A stretch of DNA of 64,000 bases from Rhodoferax potami (GTDB lineage Bacteria; Pseudomonadota; Gammaproteobacteria; Burkholderiales; Burkholderiaceae_C), in assembly GCF_032193765.1 (NCBI RefSeq), contig NZ_JAVBIJ010000001.1, positions 806,001-870,000 on the forward strand, in the 5' to 3' direction. The notes under the pieces are model-generated. The model was not told the origin of the DNA, ran no database searches, and saw only the letters and a program-made list of their open reading frames with translations. The position numbers and the translations under genes were made by a program. The stretch's first letter is position 1; each line of letters starts with the position of its first letter. Shown here in pieces: positions 24,273-32,976 of this stretch.

Positions 24273-26783
24273 ATGTACGCCACCGCACTCCGCCTTGCCG
24301 TCTGGCCCCGCACTGGCGGTGCTGTGGGGTTGGGGCTGATGGCGGGGATGGCGTTGCAGTTGCAGCAAGCCACGTTGTCAGCGCCTGCGGTTTATGCGGC
24401 GTTTGTGCTACTAGCCCTCGTGGGATATGCGTGGGTTGCTAGCAAAAAGATAGTGGGGCTGTGGCGTCATGGTGTGGCAGGCTTGTCCGCAGTGGCGCTG
24501 GCTTGGGGGGTGACCGGCTTGCGTGCTGTGCTGTTCATGAGTCAAGCGCTAGCCCCAGCGCTGGAGGGGCGCGACATTCTCGTGACCGGCGTCGTTGCAG
24601 ATATGCCCCAAGCCACCGAATCGGGGCTCCGTTTCCGGCTACGGGTAGATGCGGGCGAGAGCGGGGCGGGGGTTGCGCTCTTGGATGGCACACCGGTGTC
24701 TGTGCCCCGTTTGCTGGACGTGGGGTGGTACACCACCGGCTTCAACCTCCAGACCCAAACACCGGAGCTGCAGCGCACACCGCCTGCTTTGAGAGCCGGC
24801 CAGCGCTGGCAGTTGCCTTTGCGGCTGAAGGCGCCGCACGGCGGCATCAATCCCCATGGTTTTGACTACGAGCTGTACCTGTGGACCCAAGGTGTGCAGG
24901 CCACCGGCTATGTCCGTGCCACGGTGAGCAGCCCGGTGCCACTGCTGATGGAGCAGACCACGGCCGCGCCTGTGGCACAACTGCGCCAGTGGGTCCGTGA
25001 CCGGATACAAACCCGGGTCACAGACCCTCGCTCGGCCGGCTTGCTCACCGCGCTGGTGGTGGGGGATCAACGGGCTATTGAGCGTTCGGATTGGGATGTG
25101 TTCCGCGCCACAGGGATCAGTCACCTCGTGAGCATTTCGGGTCTGCATATCACGATGTTTGCCTGGGCGGCCACCTGGCTGGTCCGGCGGGGCTGGCGCA
25201 CATCGGCGCGTTTGTGCCAATGGGTGCCCGCGTCCCACGCGGCGTGGGGCATGGGCTTGTTGTTGGCTACGGCATATGCGGTGTTTTCCGGTTGGGGCGT
25301 GCCGGCACAGCGCACCTGCCTGATGCTGGCGATGGTGGTGCTCTTGCGATTGCAGGGCGCCAGATGGCCTTGGCCCTGGGTGGCACTGTGGGCTGCAGTA
25401 GGCGTGCTGCTGTGGGACCCTTGGGCCATGTTGCAGCCGGGGTTCTGGCTTAGCTTTGTGGCCGTCATGCTGCTGTTTGCCGCAGGAGATGCTACCAATT
25501 CAGGAGCTGCTAGTGCAGGAGATACAAGGGCTGGAGGGCTAAAAGGCTCCACATTGGAGCGCGGCTGGGCCCGGCTCCGCGCAGGCGCGGTGGCGATGTG
25601 GCGGGAGCAGTGGCTGATTACCTTGGCCTTGGCGCCGCTGGTGCTGCTGTGGTTCGGGCAAGTGTCGTTGGTAGGGTTGCTGGCCAACGTGGTGGCGATT
25701 CCGTGGGTCACGCTGGTGGTGACTCCGCTGGGTTTGTTAGGGGTGGTTTGGCCCGCGCTCTGGACCGCGGCTACCGGCGCGGTCGTACTGCTTTACGCGG
25801 CGATGGATGCGCTTGCCGCCGTGCCCTACGCCGCGTTGAGCTTGCCCTTGCCGCCGCTGGTGCCGGGCGTTCTGGCGGCTTTGGGCGCTGCGCTTTTGTT
25901 AATGCCCTTGCCCCGTGCCTTGCGGATGGTGGGCTTGGTGCCGGTGTTGGCGCTGCTCCTGTGGCGCCCGCCCGTGCCGGAGCCCGGCGAGTTTTCTTTG
26001 CTCGCCGCCGATGTGGGGCAGGGCAATGCGGTGCTGGTGCAGACCGCGCGGCACGCCCTGCTGTTTGATGCGGGCCCACGCTACAGCCTCGAAAGTGACG
26101 CGGGCAACCGCGTCTTGCTGCCTCTGCTTAAAGCGCTCGATGTGCGGCTCGACACGGTGTTACTCAGCCACCGTGACATCGACCATGTCGGGGGAGCGCC
26201 TGCGGTGCTCATGATGCAGCCGCAGGCCGCCTTGCTGAGTTCGCTGGAGCCACAGCACACGCTGCAACAGCTGCGCGCGTCTCAGCGTTGTGAGTCGGGT
26301 ATGCGTTGGCAATGGGACGGTGTGGACTTTGAGGTCTTGCACCCTGACGCTGCGGACTATGAGGCCGAGCCTGCCCCCAAAGCCAACGCGCTGTCGTGTG
26401 TGCTGCGCATCAGCAACGGGCGCCAAGCCGCGCTGCTCGCAGGCGACATTGAGGCGGCGCAAGAGCAGCGCTTGGTGGACGATCCGGCCATGCGGCCGCT
26501 GCTGCGGGCGGATGTGCTTTTGGTGCCGCACCACGGTAGCAAAACTTCCAGCACCGATGCGTTTTTGCGAGCAGTCCAGCCACGCCATGCACTGGTGCAG
26601 GCAGGCTACCGCAACCGCTACGGGCACCCTGCTGCGCCCGTCGTCGCGCGCTATGAGGCCTTAGGCACCCATTTGGTGTTATCGCCCCGTTGTGGTGCGG
26701 CGCGTTGGCACTCTGCAGAGCCCCAAAATGTGGCGTGTATGCGGGAAGACGAGCGGCATTATTGGGCCCATGATGTGCCATAG
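24273..26783 (+). CDS. comEC: DNA internalization competence protein ComEC/Rec2
   Basis: Inner-membrane channel for single-stranded DNA entry in natural transformation, 836 residues. N-terminal membrane and OB-like part, then the Competence domain (about 230-530; HLVSISGLHITMFAWAATWL, many helices), then a C-terminal metallo-beta-lactamase domain with DVGQGNAVLVQTARHALLFD, LSHRDIDHVGGAPAVL and VPHHGSKTSS, which keeps the metal-ligand pattern. Two repeat copies lie in the gene: inverted at codons ~45-60 and forward at 407-425 (ATNSGAASAGDTRAGG), the latter forming a loop insert between membrane segments. Flanked by the two halves of the transglutaminase/ATP-grasp set. Confidence 0.94.
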   Translation: MYATALRLAVWPRTGGAVGLGLMAGMALQLQQATLSAPAVYAAFVLLALVGYAWVASKKIVGLWRHGVAGLSAVALAWGVTGLRAVLFMSQALAPALEGRDILVTGVVADMPQATESGLRFRLRVDAGESGAGVALLDGTPVSVPRLLDVGWYTTGFNLQTQTPELQRTPPALRAGQRWQLPLRLKAPHGGINPHGFDYELYLWTQGVQATGYVRATVSSPVPLLMEQTTAAPVAQLRQWVRDRIQTRVTDPRSAGLLTALVVGDQRAIERSDWDVFRATGISHLVSISGLHITMFAWAATWLVRRGWRTSARLCQWVPASHAAWGMGLLLATAYAVFSGWGVPAQRTCLMLAMVVLLRLQGARWPWPWVALWAAVGVLLWDPWAMLQPGFWLSFVAVMLLFAAGDATNSGAASAGDTRAGGLKGSTLERGWARLRAGAVAMWREQWLITLALAPLVLLWFGQVSLVGLLANVVAIPWVTLVVTPLGLLGVVWPALWTAATGAVVLLYAAMDALAAVPYAALSLPLPPLVPGVLAALGAALLLMPLPRALRMVGLVPVLALLLWRPPVPEPGEFSLLAADVGQGNAVLVQTARHALLFDAGPRYSLESDAGNRVLLPLLKALDVRLDTVLLSHRDIDHVGGAPAVLMMQPQAALLSSLEPQHTLQQLRASQRCESGMRWQWDGVDFEVLHPDAADYEAEPAPKANALSCVLRISNGRQAALLAGDIEAAQEQRLVDDPAMRPLLRADVLLVPHHGSKTSSTDAFLRAVQPRHALVQAGYRNRYGHPAAPVVARYEALGTHLVLSPRCGAARWHSAEPQNVACMREDERHYWAHDVP
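24407..24456 (-). repeat. Dispersed repeat, inverted copy in comEC
   Basis: Read on the minus strand: ACTATCTTTTTGCTAGC, AACCCACGCATATCCCACGA, GGGCTAGTAGCAC. Aligns base for base in spacing with the DUF58 copy. Translated from the opposite strand in comEC. Confidence 0.6.
25489..25547 (+). repeat. Dispersed repeat, forward copy in comEC
   Basis: GCTACCAATTCAGGAGCTGC, TAGTGCAGGAGATACAAGGG, CTGGAGGGCTAAAAGG. Close to the copy before dnaG (AGGAGCTGC, GAGGGCTGGAGG) and to the fusion-gene copy. Confidence 0.7.
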
Positions 26784-26842
26784 TGGTGCATCGGCGCTGT
26801 GGCCCGAAGTTTGCATAAGAGGTAATCAGAGAGGTCTTTTAC

Positions 26843-28369
26843 ATGCAGAAATTTGATGAGATGTACACCCAGCTCCCTTATGAATTTTTCAGCAAGGGCA
26901 GCCAGATAAGAGACCACTACAAGATTTACGACGAATGGCTCGCTCGCCAGCCCGGCGACATGATGGCCAAACGCCGTGAAGAAGCGGAAATGATCTTCCG
27001 CCGCGTGGGCATTACCTTCGCCGTGTACGGCGAAAAAGACGAGGACGGCTCCGGCACCGAGCGCCTGATCCCGTTTGACCTGATTCCCCGCATCATCCCG
27101 GCCCACGAGTGGTCCAACATGGAAAAAGGCTTGGTGCAGCGTGTCAATGCGCTGAACCGCTTTATCCACGACATCTACCACGACCAAGAGATTTTGAAAG
27201 CCGGCATCGTGCCGCGCGACCAGATTGAGGGCAACGCCCAGTTCCGCCCCGAGATGGTGGGTGTGGATGTTCCGCACCAGATTTACTCCCATATTTCCGG
27301 CATCGACATCGTGCGGGCACCCGACGCCAAGGGCAACGGCGAGTACTACGTGCTCGAAGACAACCTGCGCGTACCCAGCGGCGTGAGCTACATGCTGGAA
27401 GACCGCAAGATGATGATGCGGCTCTTCCCAGATCTGTTCAGCGCGCACCGCGTGGCGCCTGTGGCCCATTACCCCGACTTGCTGCTCGAGACCCTGCGCC
27501 AGAGCAGCCCCGCCACGACGGCCGAGCCCACCGTGGTGGTGCTCACCCCCGGCATGTACAACAGCGCCTACTTTGAGCACGCCTTCCTCGCCCAGCAAAT
27601 GGGTGTGGAGCTGGTTGAGGGGCAGGACTTGTTTGTCAAAGACAACTTTGTCTACATGCGCACCACCCGCGGCCCACGCCGCGTAGATGTGATCTACCGC
27701 CGTGTGGACGACGACTTCCTGGACCCCACCGTCTTCCGCCCCACGTCCACGCTGGGTTGCGCCGGCCTCATCAACGCCTACCGCGCGGGCAATGTGACCA
27801 TCTGCAACGCGGTGGGTACCGGTATTGCGGACGACAAGTCCATCTACCCCTATGTGCCCAAGATGATCGAGTTTTACCTCGGTGAGAAACCCATCTTGAA
27901 CAACGTGCCCACCTATATGTGCCGTAACAAGGATGACCTGGCGTACACCTTGGCCAACTTGAAAGACCTGGTGGTGAAAGAAGTGCACGGTGCCGGCGGC
28001 TACGGCATGCTGGTGGGCCCGGCTGCCACCAAGGCCGAGATTGAAGACTTCCGCAAAGCGGTGCTGGCCAACCCCGCCGGCTATATCGCCCAGCCCACAT
28101 TGAGCTTGTCGAGCTGCCCCACGTTTGTGGAAAGCGGCATCGCACCCCGCCATATCGACCTGCGCCCTTACGTGCTGTCTGGCAAGACCGTGCAGATGGT
28201 GCCAGGCGGATTGACCCGCGTGGCCCTGAAAGAAGGCTCGCTGGTCGTCAACAGCAGCCAGGGCGGCGGTACTAAAGATACCTGGATTCTGGAAGAAGAC
28301 GTGCCTGCGGCTCCTGCCGCAACAGCCGCCACCCAGTCGCAATCCCAATCACAAACACAGTCAGCTTAA
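26843..28369 (+). CDS. Circularly permuted type 2 ATP-grasp protein (stand-alone)
   Basis: Cytosolic protein of 508 residues, DUF404/DUF407. FDEMYTQLPYEFFSKGSQIR at the start, FDLIPRIIPAHEWSNMEKGL, the cofactor-binding EYYVLEDNLRVPSGVSYMLE, LTPGMYNSAYFEHAFLAQQM, LDPTVFRPTSTLGCAGLINA and the late VVKEVHGAGGYGMLVGP are full family blocks, so it is likely an active amide-bond-forming enzyme of unknown substrate. The end is low complexity (APAATAATQSQSQSQTQSA), echoing the tail of the transglutaminase at 13.8 kb. AGAGG precedes ATG 26843. The alpha-E gene follows after 18 bases. Confidence 0.93.
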   Translation: MQKFDEMYTQLPYEFFSKGSQIRDHYKIYDEWLARQPGDMMAKRREEAEMIFRRVGITFAVYGEKDEDGSGTERLIPFDLIPRIIPAHEWSNMEKGLVQRVNALNRFIHDIYHDQEILKAGIVPRDQIEGNAQFRPEMVGVDVPHQIYSHISGIDIVRAPDAKGNGEYYVLEDNLRVPSGVSYMLEDRKMMMRLFPDLFSAHRVAPVAHYPDLLLETLRQSSPATTAEPTVVVLTPGMYNSAYFEHAFLAQQMGVELVEGQDLFVKDNFVYMRTTRGPRRVDVIYRRVDDDFLDPTVFRPTSTLGCAGLINAYRAGNVTICNAVGTGIADDKSIYPYVPKMIEFYLGEKPILNNVPTYMCRNKDDLAYTLANLKDLVVKEVHGAGGYGMLVGPAATKAEIEDFRKAVLANPAGYIAQPTLSLSSCPTFVESGIAPRHIDLRPYVLSGKTVQMVPGGLTRVALKEGSLVVNSSQGGGTKDTWILEEDVPAAPAATAATQSQSQSQTQSA

Positions 28370-28387
28370 GGACGAGGAAACCTTTTT

Positions 28388-29344
28388 ATGTTGTCACGCA
28401 CCGCTGACCACCTGTTCTGGATGTCCCGCTACACCGAGCGGGCCGAAAACACCGCACGCATGCTGGATGTGAACTACCAGACATCGCTGCTCCCCCAATC
28501 CCAAGCCGTGGCCCAGATGGGTTGGCAAGGGCTGCTGTCCATCAGTGAGCTGCTGTATTCCTACAAGGAAAAGTACGGCGAAATTCAGGCTCGCGAGGTC
28601 ATGGACTTCATGGTCAAGGACGAGAGCAATCCGTCCTCCATCATGTCCTGCCTGAGTGCTGCCCGCGAGAACGCGCGTGCGGTGCGCGGGGCGCTGACCA
28701 CCGAGGTGTGGGAAACGCAAAACACCACTTGGCTCGAAGTCAAACGCATGATCAAGAGCGGAGACTTTGAGAAAGATCCTTCCCAGTTTTTTGAGTGGGT
28801 GAAGTTCCGCTCCCACCTCTCTCGCGGAGTGACGGTTGGCACCATGCTGATGGACGAGTCCTTGCACTTCATGCGCTTGGGCACCTTCCTGGAGCGGGCT
28901 GACAACACTGCGCGTTTGGTCGACGTGAAGTTTCACGCGGTGGAGAGCGACTTTTTCGGTGCTGCGAGCGAGAAGGATCAGGAGTACGACTTTTATCACT
29001 GGAGCGCCATTTTGCGTAGCGTGTCTGCATTTGAGATCTACCGCAAGGTGTACCGCGATGTCATCAAGCCCGAACGCGTGGCCGAGCTGTTGATTCTCAA
29101 GCCCGACATGCCCCGCTCGTTGCACGCCAGCCTGAACGAAGTAGTGGGTAACCTGGCTCTCGTGGCCAGCAATCCCGACAGCGAAACCCTGCGCCGCGCT
29201 GGCAAGCTGCGCTCGGAGCTGCAATACGGACGTATCGACGAGATTCTGGCCACCGGCCTGCACGCCTACCTGACCCAGTTCCTGGATCGGGTGAATGATC
29301 TGGGTGCGCATATCAGTCGCGAATTTCTGGTTCCAGTGACCTGA
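28388..29344 (+). CDS. Alpha-E domain protein (DUF403)
   Basis: All-helical cytosolic protein of 318 residues, the usual partner of circularly permuted ATP-grasp enzymes. MLSRTADHLFWMSRYTERAE at the start, NPSSIMSCLSAARENARAVR and the late LILKPDMPRSLHASLNEVVG are diagnostic. The domain's role is not established; it has been proposed to act with the ATP-grasp and transglutaminase parts in making or cutting a peptide-like product. 18 bases after the ATP-grasp gene and followed by a strong terminator, so this is a two-gene operon. Confidence 0.93.
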   Translation: MLSRTADHLFWMSRYTERAENTARMLDVNYQTSLLPQSQAVAQMGWQGLLSISELLYSYKEKYGEIQAREVMDFMVKDESNPSSIMSCLSAARENARAVRGALTTEVWETQNTTWLEVKRMIKSGDFEKDPSQFFEWVKFRSHLSRGVTVGTMLMDESLHFMRLGTFLERADNTARLVDVKFHAVESDFFGAASEKDQEYDFYHWSAILRSVSAFEIYRKVYRDVIKPERVAELLILKPDMPRSLHASLNEVVGNLALVASNPDSETLRRAGKLRSELQYGRIDEILATGLHAYLTQFLDRVNDLGAHISREFLVPVT

Positions 29345-29360
29345 AGGACTAGTACAAACC

Positions 29361-29394
29361 CACAAAAAACGGCCCGCGAGGGCCGTTTTTTGTG
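29361..29394. terminator. Rho-independent terminator
   Basis: Perfect stem CGGCCC/GGGCCG extended by A6/T6 pairs, just after the alpha-E gene. Confidence 0.85.
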
Positions 29395-29432
29395 GGGTGT
29401 GCTGAGCATAATGTTCAGAACAAGGAGCACCT

Positions 29433-30302
29433 ATGCGCGTAGCCGATATTGACCGCGAGATTGAGACAGCGCGGGCCGAAGGGCCCCTGAAAGACATCGT
29501 CATTCAGCCTTGCCCGGCGCTGTTGTCCGACCTGCGGGTCGAGGTGAATCGCGAAGACCCGGAGCCCGCCACCATTGCCCGCATTGCTTCACGCGATGTG
29601 GCCATGGCTGCGGCGCTCATCAAGGTGGCCAACAGCCCCATTTACGCCCGCTCGCGTCCGGCGGCCACCGTGGCAGAAGCTGTTGCCTTGCTGGGCATTT
29701 CGCAAACCGTGTCGATCCTCACCGGCTTTTTGTTGCGCGAGACGATTCAGGTCAAGTCACCACTTTTGGAGCATTTTTGGGAAACCTCCACCCGCCGGGC
29801 CTATGCCATGGGCTATATCGCCCGGCAGATGTATGGCGTGAATGCGGACATAGCGCACACCTGCGGGCTGTTCTGTAATGTAGGTATTCCTGTCATGTTG
29901 CAAGGCATCAAGGGCTACGAGGCCACCTTATCCCACGCATTGGCCCAAACGGACAAAACGGTGACGGAGGTAGAGAACGAAGCCCACCGCACCGACCATG
30001 CGGTAGTGGGCGCCATCGTTGCCAAAACCTGGCGCCTCTCGCCCGATGTGGCCCACGCTGTGCGCCTCCACCACGATTTCACGGTGCTCAAAGACCACAA
30101 TATTCCCGCCAAGGTGCGCACTTTGGTGGCCATGGCCTTGTTGGCTGAACACCTGGTGGCTTTGCATGAAGGAGTGCAGCAGCACCGTGAGTGGGACTTA
30201 CACGGCGCGGAATGCTTGGCCCATTTGCATGTGAGCGAAGAAGAAATCGAGCACTGGCAAGACGCGCTGCACGAGCAGTTCACCGGCCCGGCCGGCTTCT
30301 AA
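29433..30302 (+). CDS. HDOD domain protein
   Basis: Cytosolic signalling-type protein of 289 residues. The HDOD fold covers about residues 20-220: PCPALLSDLRVEVNREDPEP, ASRDVAMAAALIKVANSPIY, VAEAVALLGISQTVSILTGF, HTCGLFCNVGIPVMLQG and TDHAVVGAIVAKTWRLSPDV. It lacks a GGDEF, EAL or receiver domain. HDOD proteins act in regulation without a known common activity. AAGGAG precedes ATG 29433. Single gene, convergent with the SPOR gene 24 bases away. Confidence 0.88.
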   Translation: MRVADIDREIETARAEGPLKDIVIQPCPALLSDLRVEVNREDPEPATIARIASRDVAMAAALIKVANSPIYARSRPAATVAEAVALLGISQTVSILTGFLLRETIQVKSPLLEHFWETSTRRAYAMGYIARQMYGVNADIAHTCGLFCNVGIPVMLQGIKGYEATLSHALAQTDKTVTEVENEAHRTDHAVVGAIVAKTWRLSPDVAHAVRLHHDFTVLKDHNIPAKVRTLVAMALLAEHLVALHEGVQQHREWDLHGAECLAHLHVSEEEIEHWQDALHEQFTGPAGF

Positions 30303-30326
30303 ACCACCCCGTCCCAGCCCGGCGGG

Positions 30327-31724
30327 CTAGGGTACGGGGGCGACGCGGGCTTCGAGTTCCAGGGCGCGGACTTTGTCGGCCGCGGCATCGGCTTCGGCCA
30401 GAGTATCGAAGGGGCCGACTTGCACACGGGTGCGATTGCCTTTGGGGAAGCGGATTTCCTTGCTCACCACGGGCAGCTCAGCGTCCATTAGTTTGACCAG
30501 CGCATTGCGTGCGTTGTTCGCATCGGCGAACAGACCCACATTCACCACGAAACGGTTGGCCTCGGGTACTTCTGCAGGTGCAGCGGCATCGGCAGCAGGG
30601 CGTGAAGTGACCTGAGTTGGCGGCCGTACCGGCGCAGACTGCCCTAGCGATGCGGCCACTTCGCGCGCAGCCAAGTCCGCAGCCGCCGAGCGCAAGGCCA
30701 CCGGGGCGGGCCTAGGAGGGCTGGCGGCACTGGCGGCAGCAGCAGGTTTGGCAATGGCCGGCAATGCAGCAGACGCAGCAGGTAACACCCGTGGCGCTGA
30801 TGCGGGGGCGAGTGGCGGTTTGGCGGGCGACGATGCGGCCGGCACCGGCGCGCTCGCGCTTGTCGAAACCGGCTTGCTGGCCGCAGCGCTTGCGGTCACA
30901 AGGGGCGGAGCTGCGAGTGCAGCAGCGCTGACGGTCGGGGCAGGGGCTGGAGCAGATGCGGGCAAGGATGCCGAGGCTGCGGCAGCAGTCGATGCTGATG
31001 TAGATGCCAATGCAGACGCGGGGGCCGATGGGGCAGATGCCGCAAACGCCGCCAAGGGTGCCGAGGCAGCAGCTTTGACACTGTCCGCGGCCGTGGCATC
31101 GATGGCCCGACCGCTGACGAAATTGCGGCCTTCAGACACCACCCCTACGGCTACGGGTGTTCCGGCAGGCAGGGGCTCAAACCCGGTGAACATGGCATAC
31201 GACTGGGCTGCGATGGCGGCAACTACCAAGTTGCAGGCTGCGATGATGATCAGCCCTTTGCGGGTACTGGCCTCCTTACTGAGCTGCTCACAAGCTTCGG
31301 ATACCGACTGGTTTTTGGTGAGGGCGGCCTGCACCCGCTGGCGCGTTGCCAGGTAATAGAGCGCATTGCCCCCGAGCCCGGGCACCACAAAGGCCAAGGC
31401 CCCCAACGCGGCGAGCAGGCCCCACTGCGTGCCTTCAGAAAACTGGAACACCAGCTTGCCGATACCGAACAGCAGCAAGGCCAGCGCGACGATGCTGCCG
31501 CTGTAGACCAAGGCTGCTTGCCACAGTCGGCGGAACAGAAGCCAGTTCAGGGTGTTGAGCGCGGCGGCCCAGTTCCAGCTCAGGCCAGGTCGGTCGGCTG
31601 CCTCATAGCGGGTGAAGCGGGGCAGGTAGTAGCCATTGCTGATATCCCCGATGGCCGCGCGGAACAGCGCAGTGGTCGAGTGTTCGTCCGTGTTGTCCAG
31701 TTCAGTGGTCGGGGCAGTGGCCAT
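30327..31724 (-). CDS. SPOR domain membrane protein with DUF2628-like N-terminus
   Basis: 465-residue protein. Residues ~1-190 hold about four hydrophobic segments (TM near 65-85, 95-115 and 160-180) preceded by a cytosolic SNGYYLPRFTRYEAADRPGL, as in DUF2628-like proteins. Residues ~200-380 are an Ala/Ser/Pro-rich linker of very low complexity, presumably crossing the periplasm. Residues ~390-465 are a SPOR domain (NRFVVNVGLFADANNARNAL, VQVGPFDTLAEADAAADKVR) expected to bind denuded septal peptidoglycan. Suggests a cell-envelope or division role. The adjacent mltB gene ends 3 bases before its start. Confidence 0.82.
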   Translation of the reverse strand: MATAPTTELDNTDEHSTTALFRAAIGDISNGYYLPRFTRYEAADRPGLSWNWAAALNTLNWLLFRRLWQAALVYSGSIVALALLLFGIGKLVFQFSEGTQWGLLAALGALAFVVPGLGGNALYYLATRQRVQAALTKNQSVSEACEQLSKEASTRKGLIIIAACNLVVAAIAAQSYAMFTGFEPLPAGTPVAVGVVSEGRNFVSGRAIDATAADSVKAAASAPLAAFAASAPSAPASALASTSASTAAAASASLPASAPAPAPTVSAAALAAPPLVTASAAASKPVSTSASAPVPAASSPAKPPLAPASAPRVLPAASAALPAIAKPAAAASAASPPRPAPVALRSAAADLAAREVAASLGQSAPVRPPTQVTSRPAADAAAPAEVPEANRFVVNVGLFADANNARNALVKLMDAELPVVSKEIRFPKGNRTRVQVGPFDTLAEADAAADKVRALELEARVAPVP

Positions 31725-31727
31725 GGC

Positions 31728-32834
31728 TTATTTTGGCACGCCTGTCTGCGCCTGCAAGGCTTGGGCCACGGCCTGTCCGAGGTCAATCACCGCCATCGCG
31801 TAATAGCTGCTCCAGTTGTAGCGGGTGATGGCGTAAAAGTTTTCGGTGCCGGCCACATAGGTGGGGGCGTCTGCGCCATTTTGCAGTTCGACCAGCGCCA
31901 GAGGGCCAGGGTGGCTGAGGGCTGCGGCCGGGAGGATGACTCCTTTTTCCTGCATGGCGGCAGGGCTGAAGGTGGGCAATATGTCGGGCGCCATGAGGGT
32001 GGGCATATCGAGGCGGGCCACCTCAAATTGCACGGGGTAATGGGTGGGCATTCCCGGCTTCCATTTGAACGCCTGGAAATAATTGGCCACCGAGCCTATG
32101 ACGTCCGCCTGGCTGTGAAACAGGTCGACCCGGCTGTCGTTGTCAAAGTCGATACCGTATTTCACCCAGCTCGAGGGCATGAACTGGGGCCAGCCCATGG
32201 CGCCTGCATAGCTGCCACGCAAGGCCGTGGGGTCAGTGCCGGTGCGTTGGGTGAGGCTGAGGTAGGCCTCCAGCTCACTCAAAAAATACGCTTGCCGGTC
32301 TGTTTTGCGGGGGTGTGCGTCTGGAAAGTCCAGTGCCAGGGTAGTGAGCGCATCGATCACCCGGTAGTTGCCCAGCTGCTGACCATAAATGGTTTCCACC
32401 CCGATGATGCCCACGATGATGCTGGCGGGCACACCGGTTTGCGCCTCAGCGCGTGCCAATGTTTCTTGGTTAGCGAGCCAGAACTTGACGCCTGCACGGA
32501 TACGGATCGGCTCGACAAAGCGGCTGCGGTAGAGCGCCCAGTTTTTCGGAGTGCCCACGGCCGGTGGGGTAATAGCCCGGACCACCGAGGGCAACATGCG
32601 CGCCTTGGACAGGGTGCTGCGGACCCACTCTGCATCCAGGTTGCGGCGCTGTGCAATGTCATCGGCCAGCCGCATGACGTCGGCGCGATCACCGTAGGCG
32701 GTGCCTTCGGGCAGAGCCGGCTTCACGGCATTGCGAGCAGGCTTGCTTTTGGTGTGTTTTGGGTTGGATGCGGCCATGGCGCTTGCGCATGCCGCTATCA
32801 AAACAAGAGTAAACAGAGACTTTTGGAGGAACAC
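31728..32834 (-). CDS. mltB: Lytic murein transglycosylase B
   Basis: Cleaves the glycan strands of peptidoglycan with 1,6-anhydro ring formation; periplasmic, 368 residues. From GTG 32834 a signal peptide VFLQKSLFTLVLIAACASAM is followed by AA-SNPKH; IAAC could be a lipobox (Cys17), otherwise cleavage is near AMAA. The catalytic Glu is E147 in IIGVETIYG; GSYAGAMGWPQFMPSSWVKY and FDNDSRVDLFHSQADVIGSV are family blocks. A longer frame reaches 32930 but would place the signal internally. A copy of the repeat encodes residues 9-22 of the signal. Three bases before the SPOR gene, likely one operon. Confidence 0.92.
   Translation of the reverse strand: MFLQKSLFTLVLIAACASAMAASNPKHTKSKPARNAVKPALPEGTAYGDRADVMRLADDIAQRRNLDAEWVRSTLSKARMLPSVVRAITPPAVGTPKNWALYRSRFVEPIRIRAGVKFWLANQETLARAEAQTGVPASIIVGIIGVETIYGQQLGNYRVIDALTTLALDFPDAHPRKTDRQAYFLSELEAYLSLTQRTGTDPTALRGSYAGAMGWPQFMPSSWVKYGIDFDNDSRVDLFHSQADVIGSVANYFQAFKWKPGMPTHYPVQFEVARLDMPTLMAPDILPTFSPAAMQEKGVILPAAALSHPGPLALVELQNGADAPTYVAGTENFYAITRYNWSSYYAMAVIDLGQAVAQALQAQTGVPK
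32772..32813 (-). repeat. Dispersed repeat, copy in the mltB signal sequence
   Basis: Minus strand: TTTACTCTTGTTTTGATAGC then GGCATGCGCAAGCGCCATGG. Shares TTTGATAGC and ATGCGC with the family. Read as L-I-A-A-C-A in the common register. Confidence 0.45.
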
Positions 32835-32976
32835 GTGGGAACTTGGAGGTAAGAGGTTGGGGTCAGTGTAGCGAGTGGCAGGCAGGCCCTGCGTGGCACG
32901 GCGACAATCAAATGCTTTTGCGGGTCTCACCGAGGCCCTGCTGCGGGTAAACCAGGGGTTTGGAGCTGCTTGACTG

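Noticed and set aside
30315..30327. AGCCC/GGGCT hairpin between the HDOD and SPOR genes
   Set aside because: Short, overlaps a stop codon and has no T-tract.
30900..31100. Repeat array or CRISPR-like region in the SPOR gene
   Set aside because: It is irregular Ala/Ser/Pro codon repetition in the linker; no regular repeat-spacer pattern.
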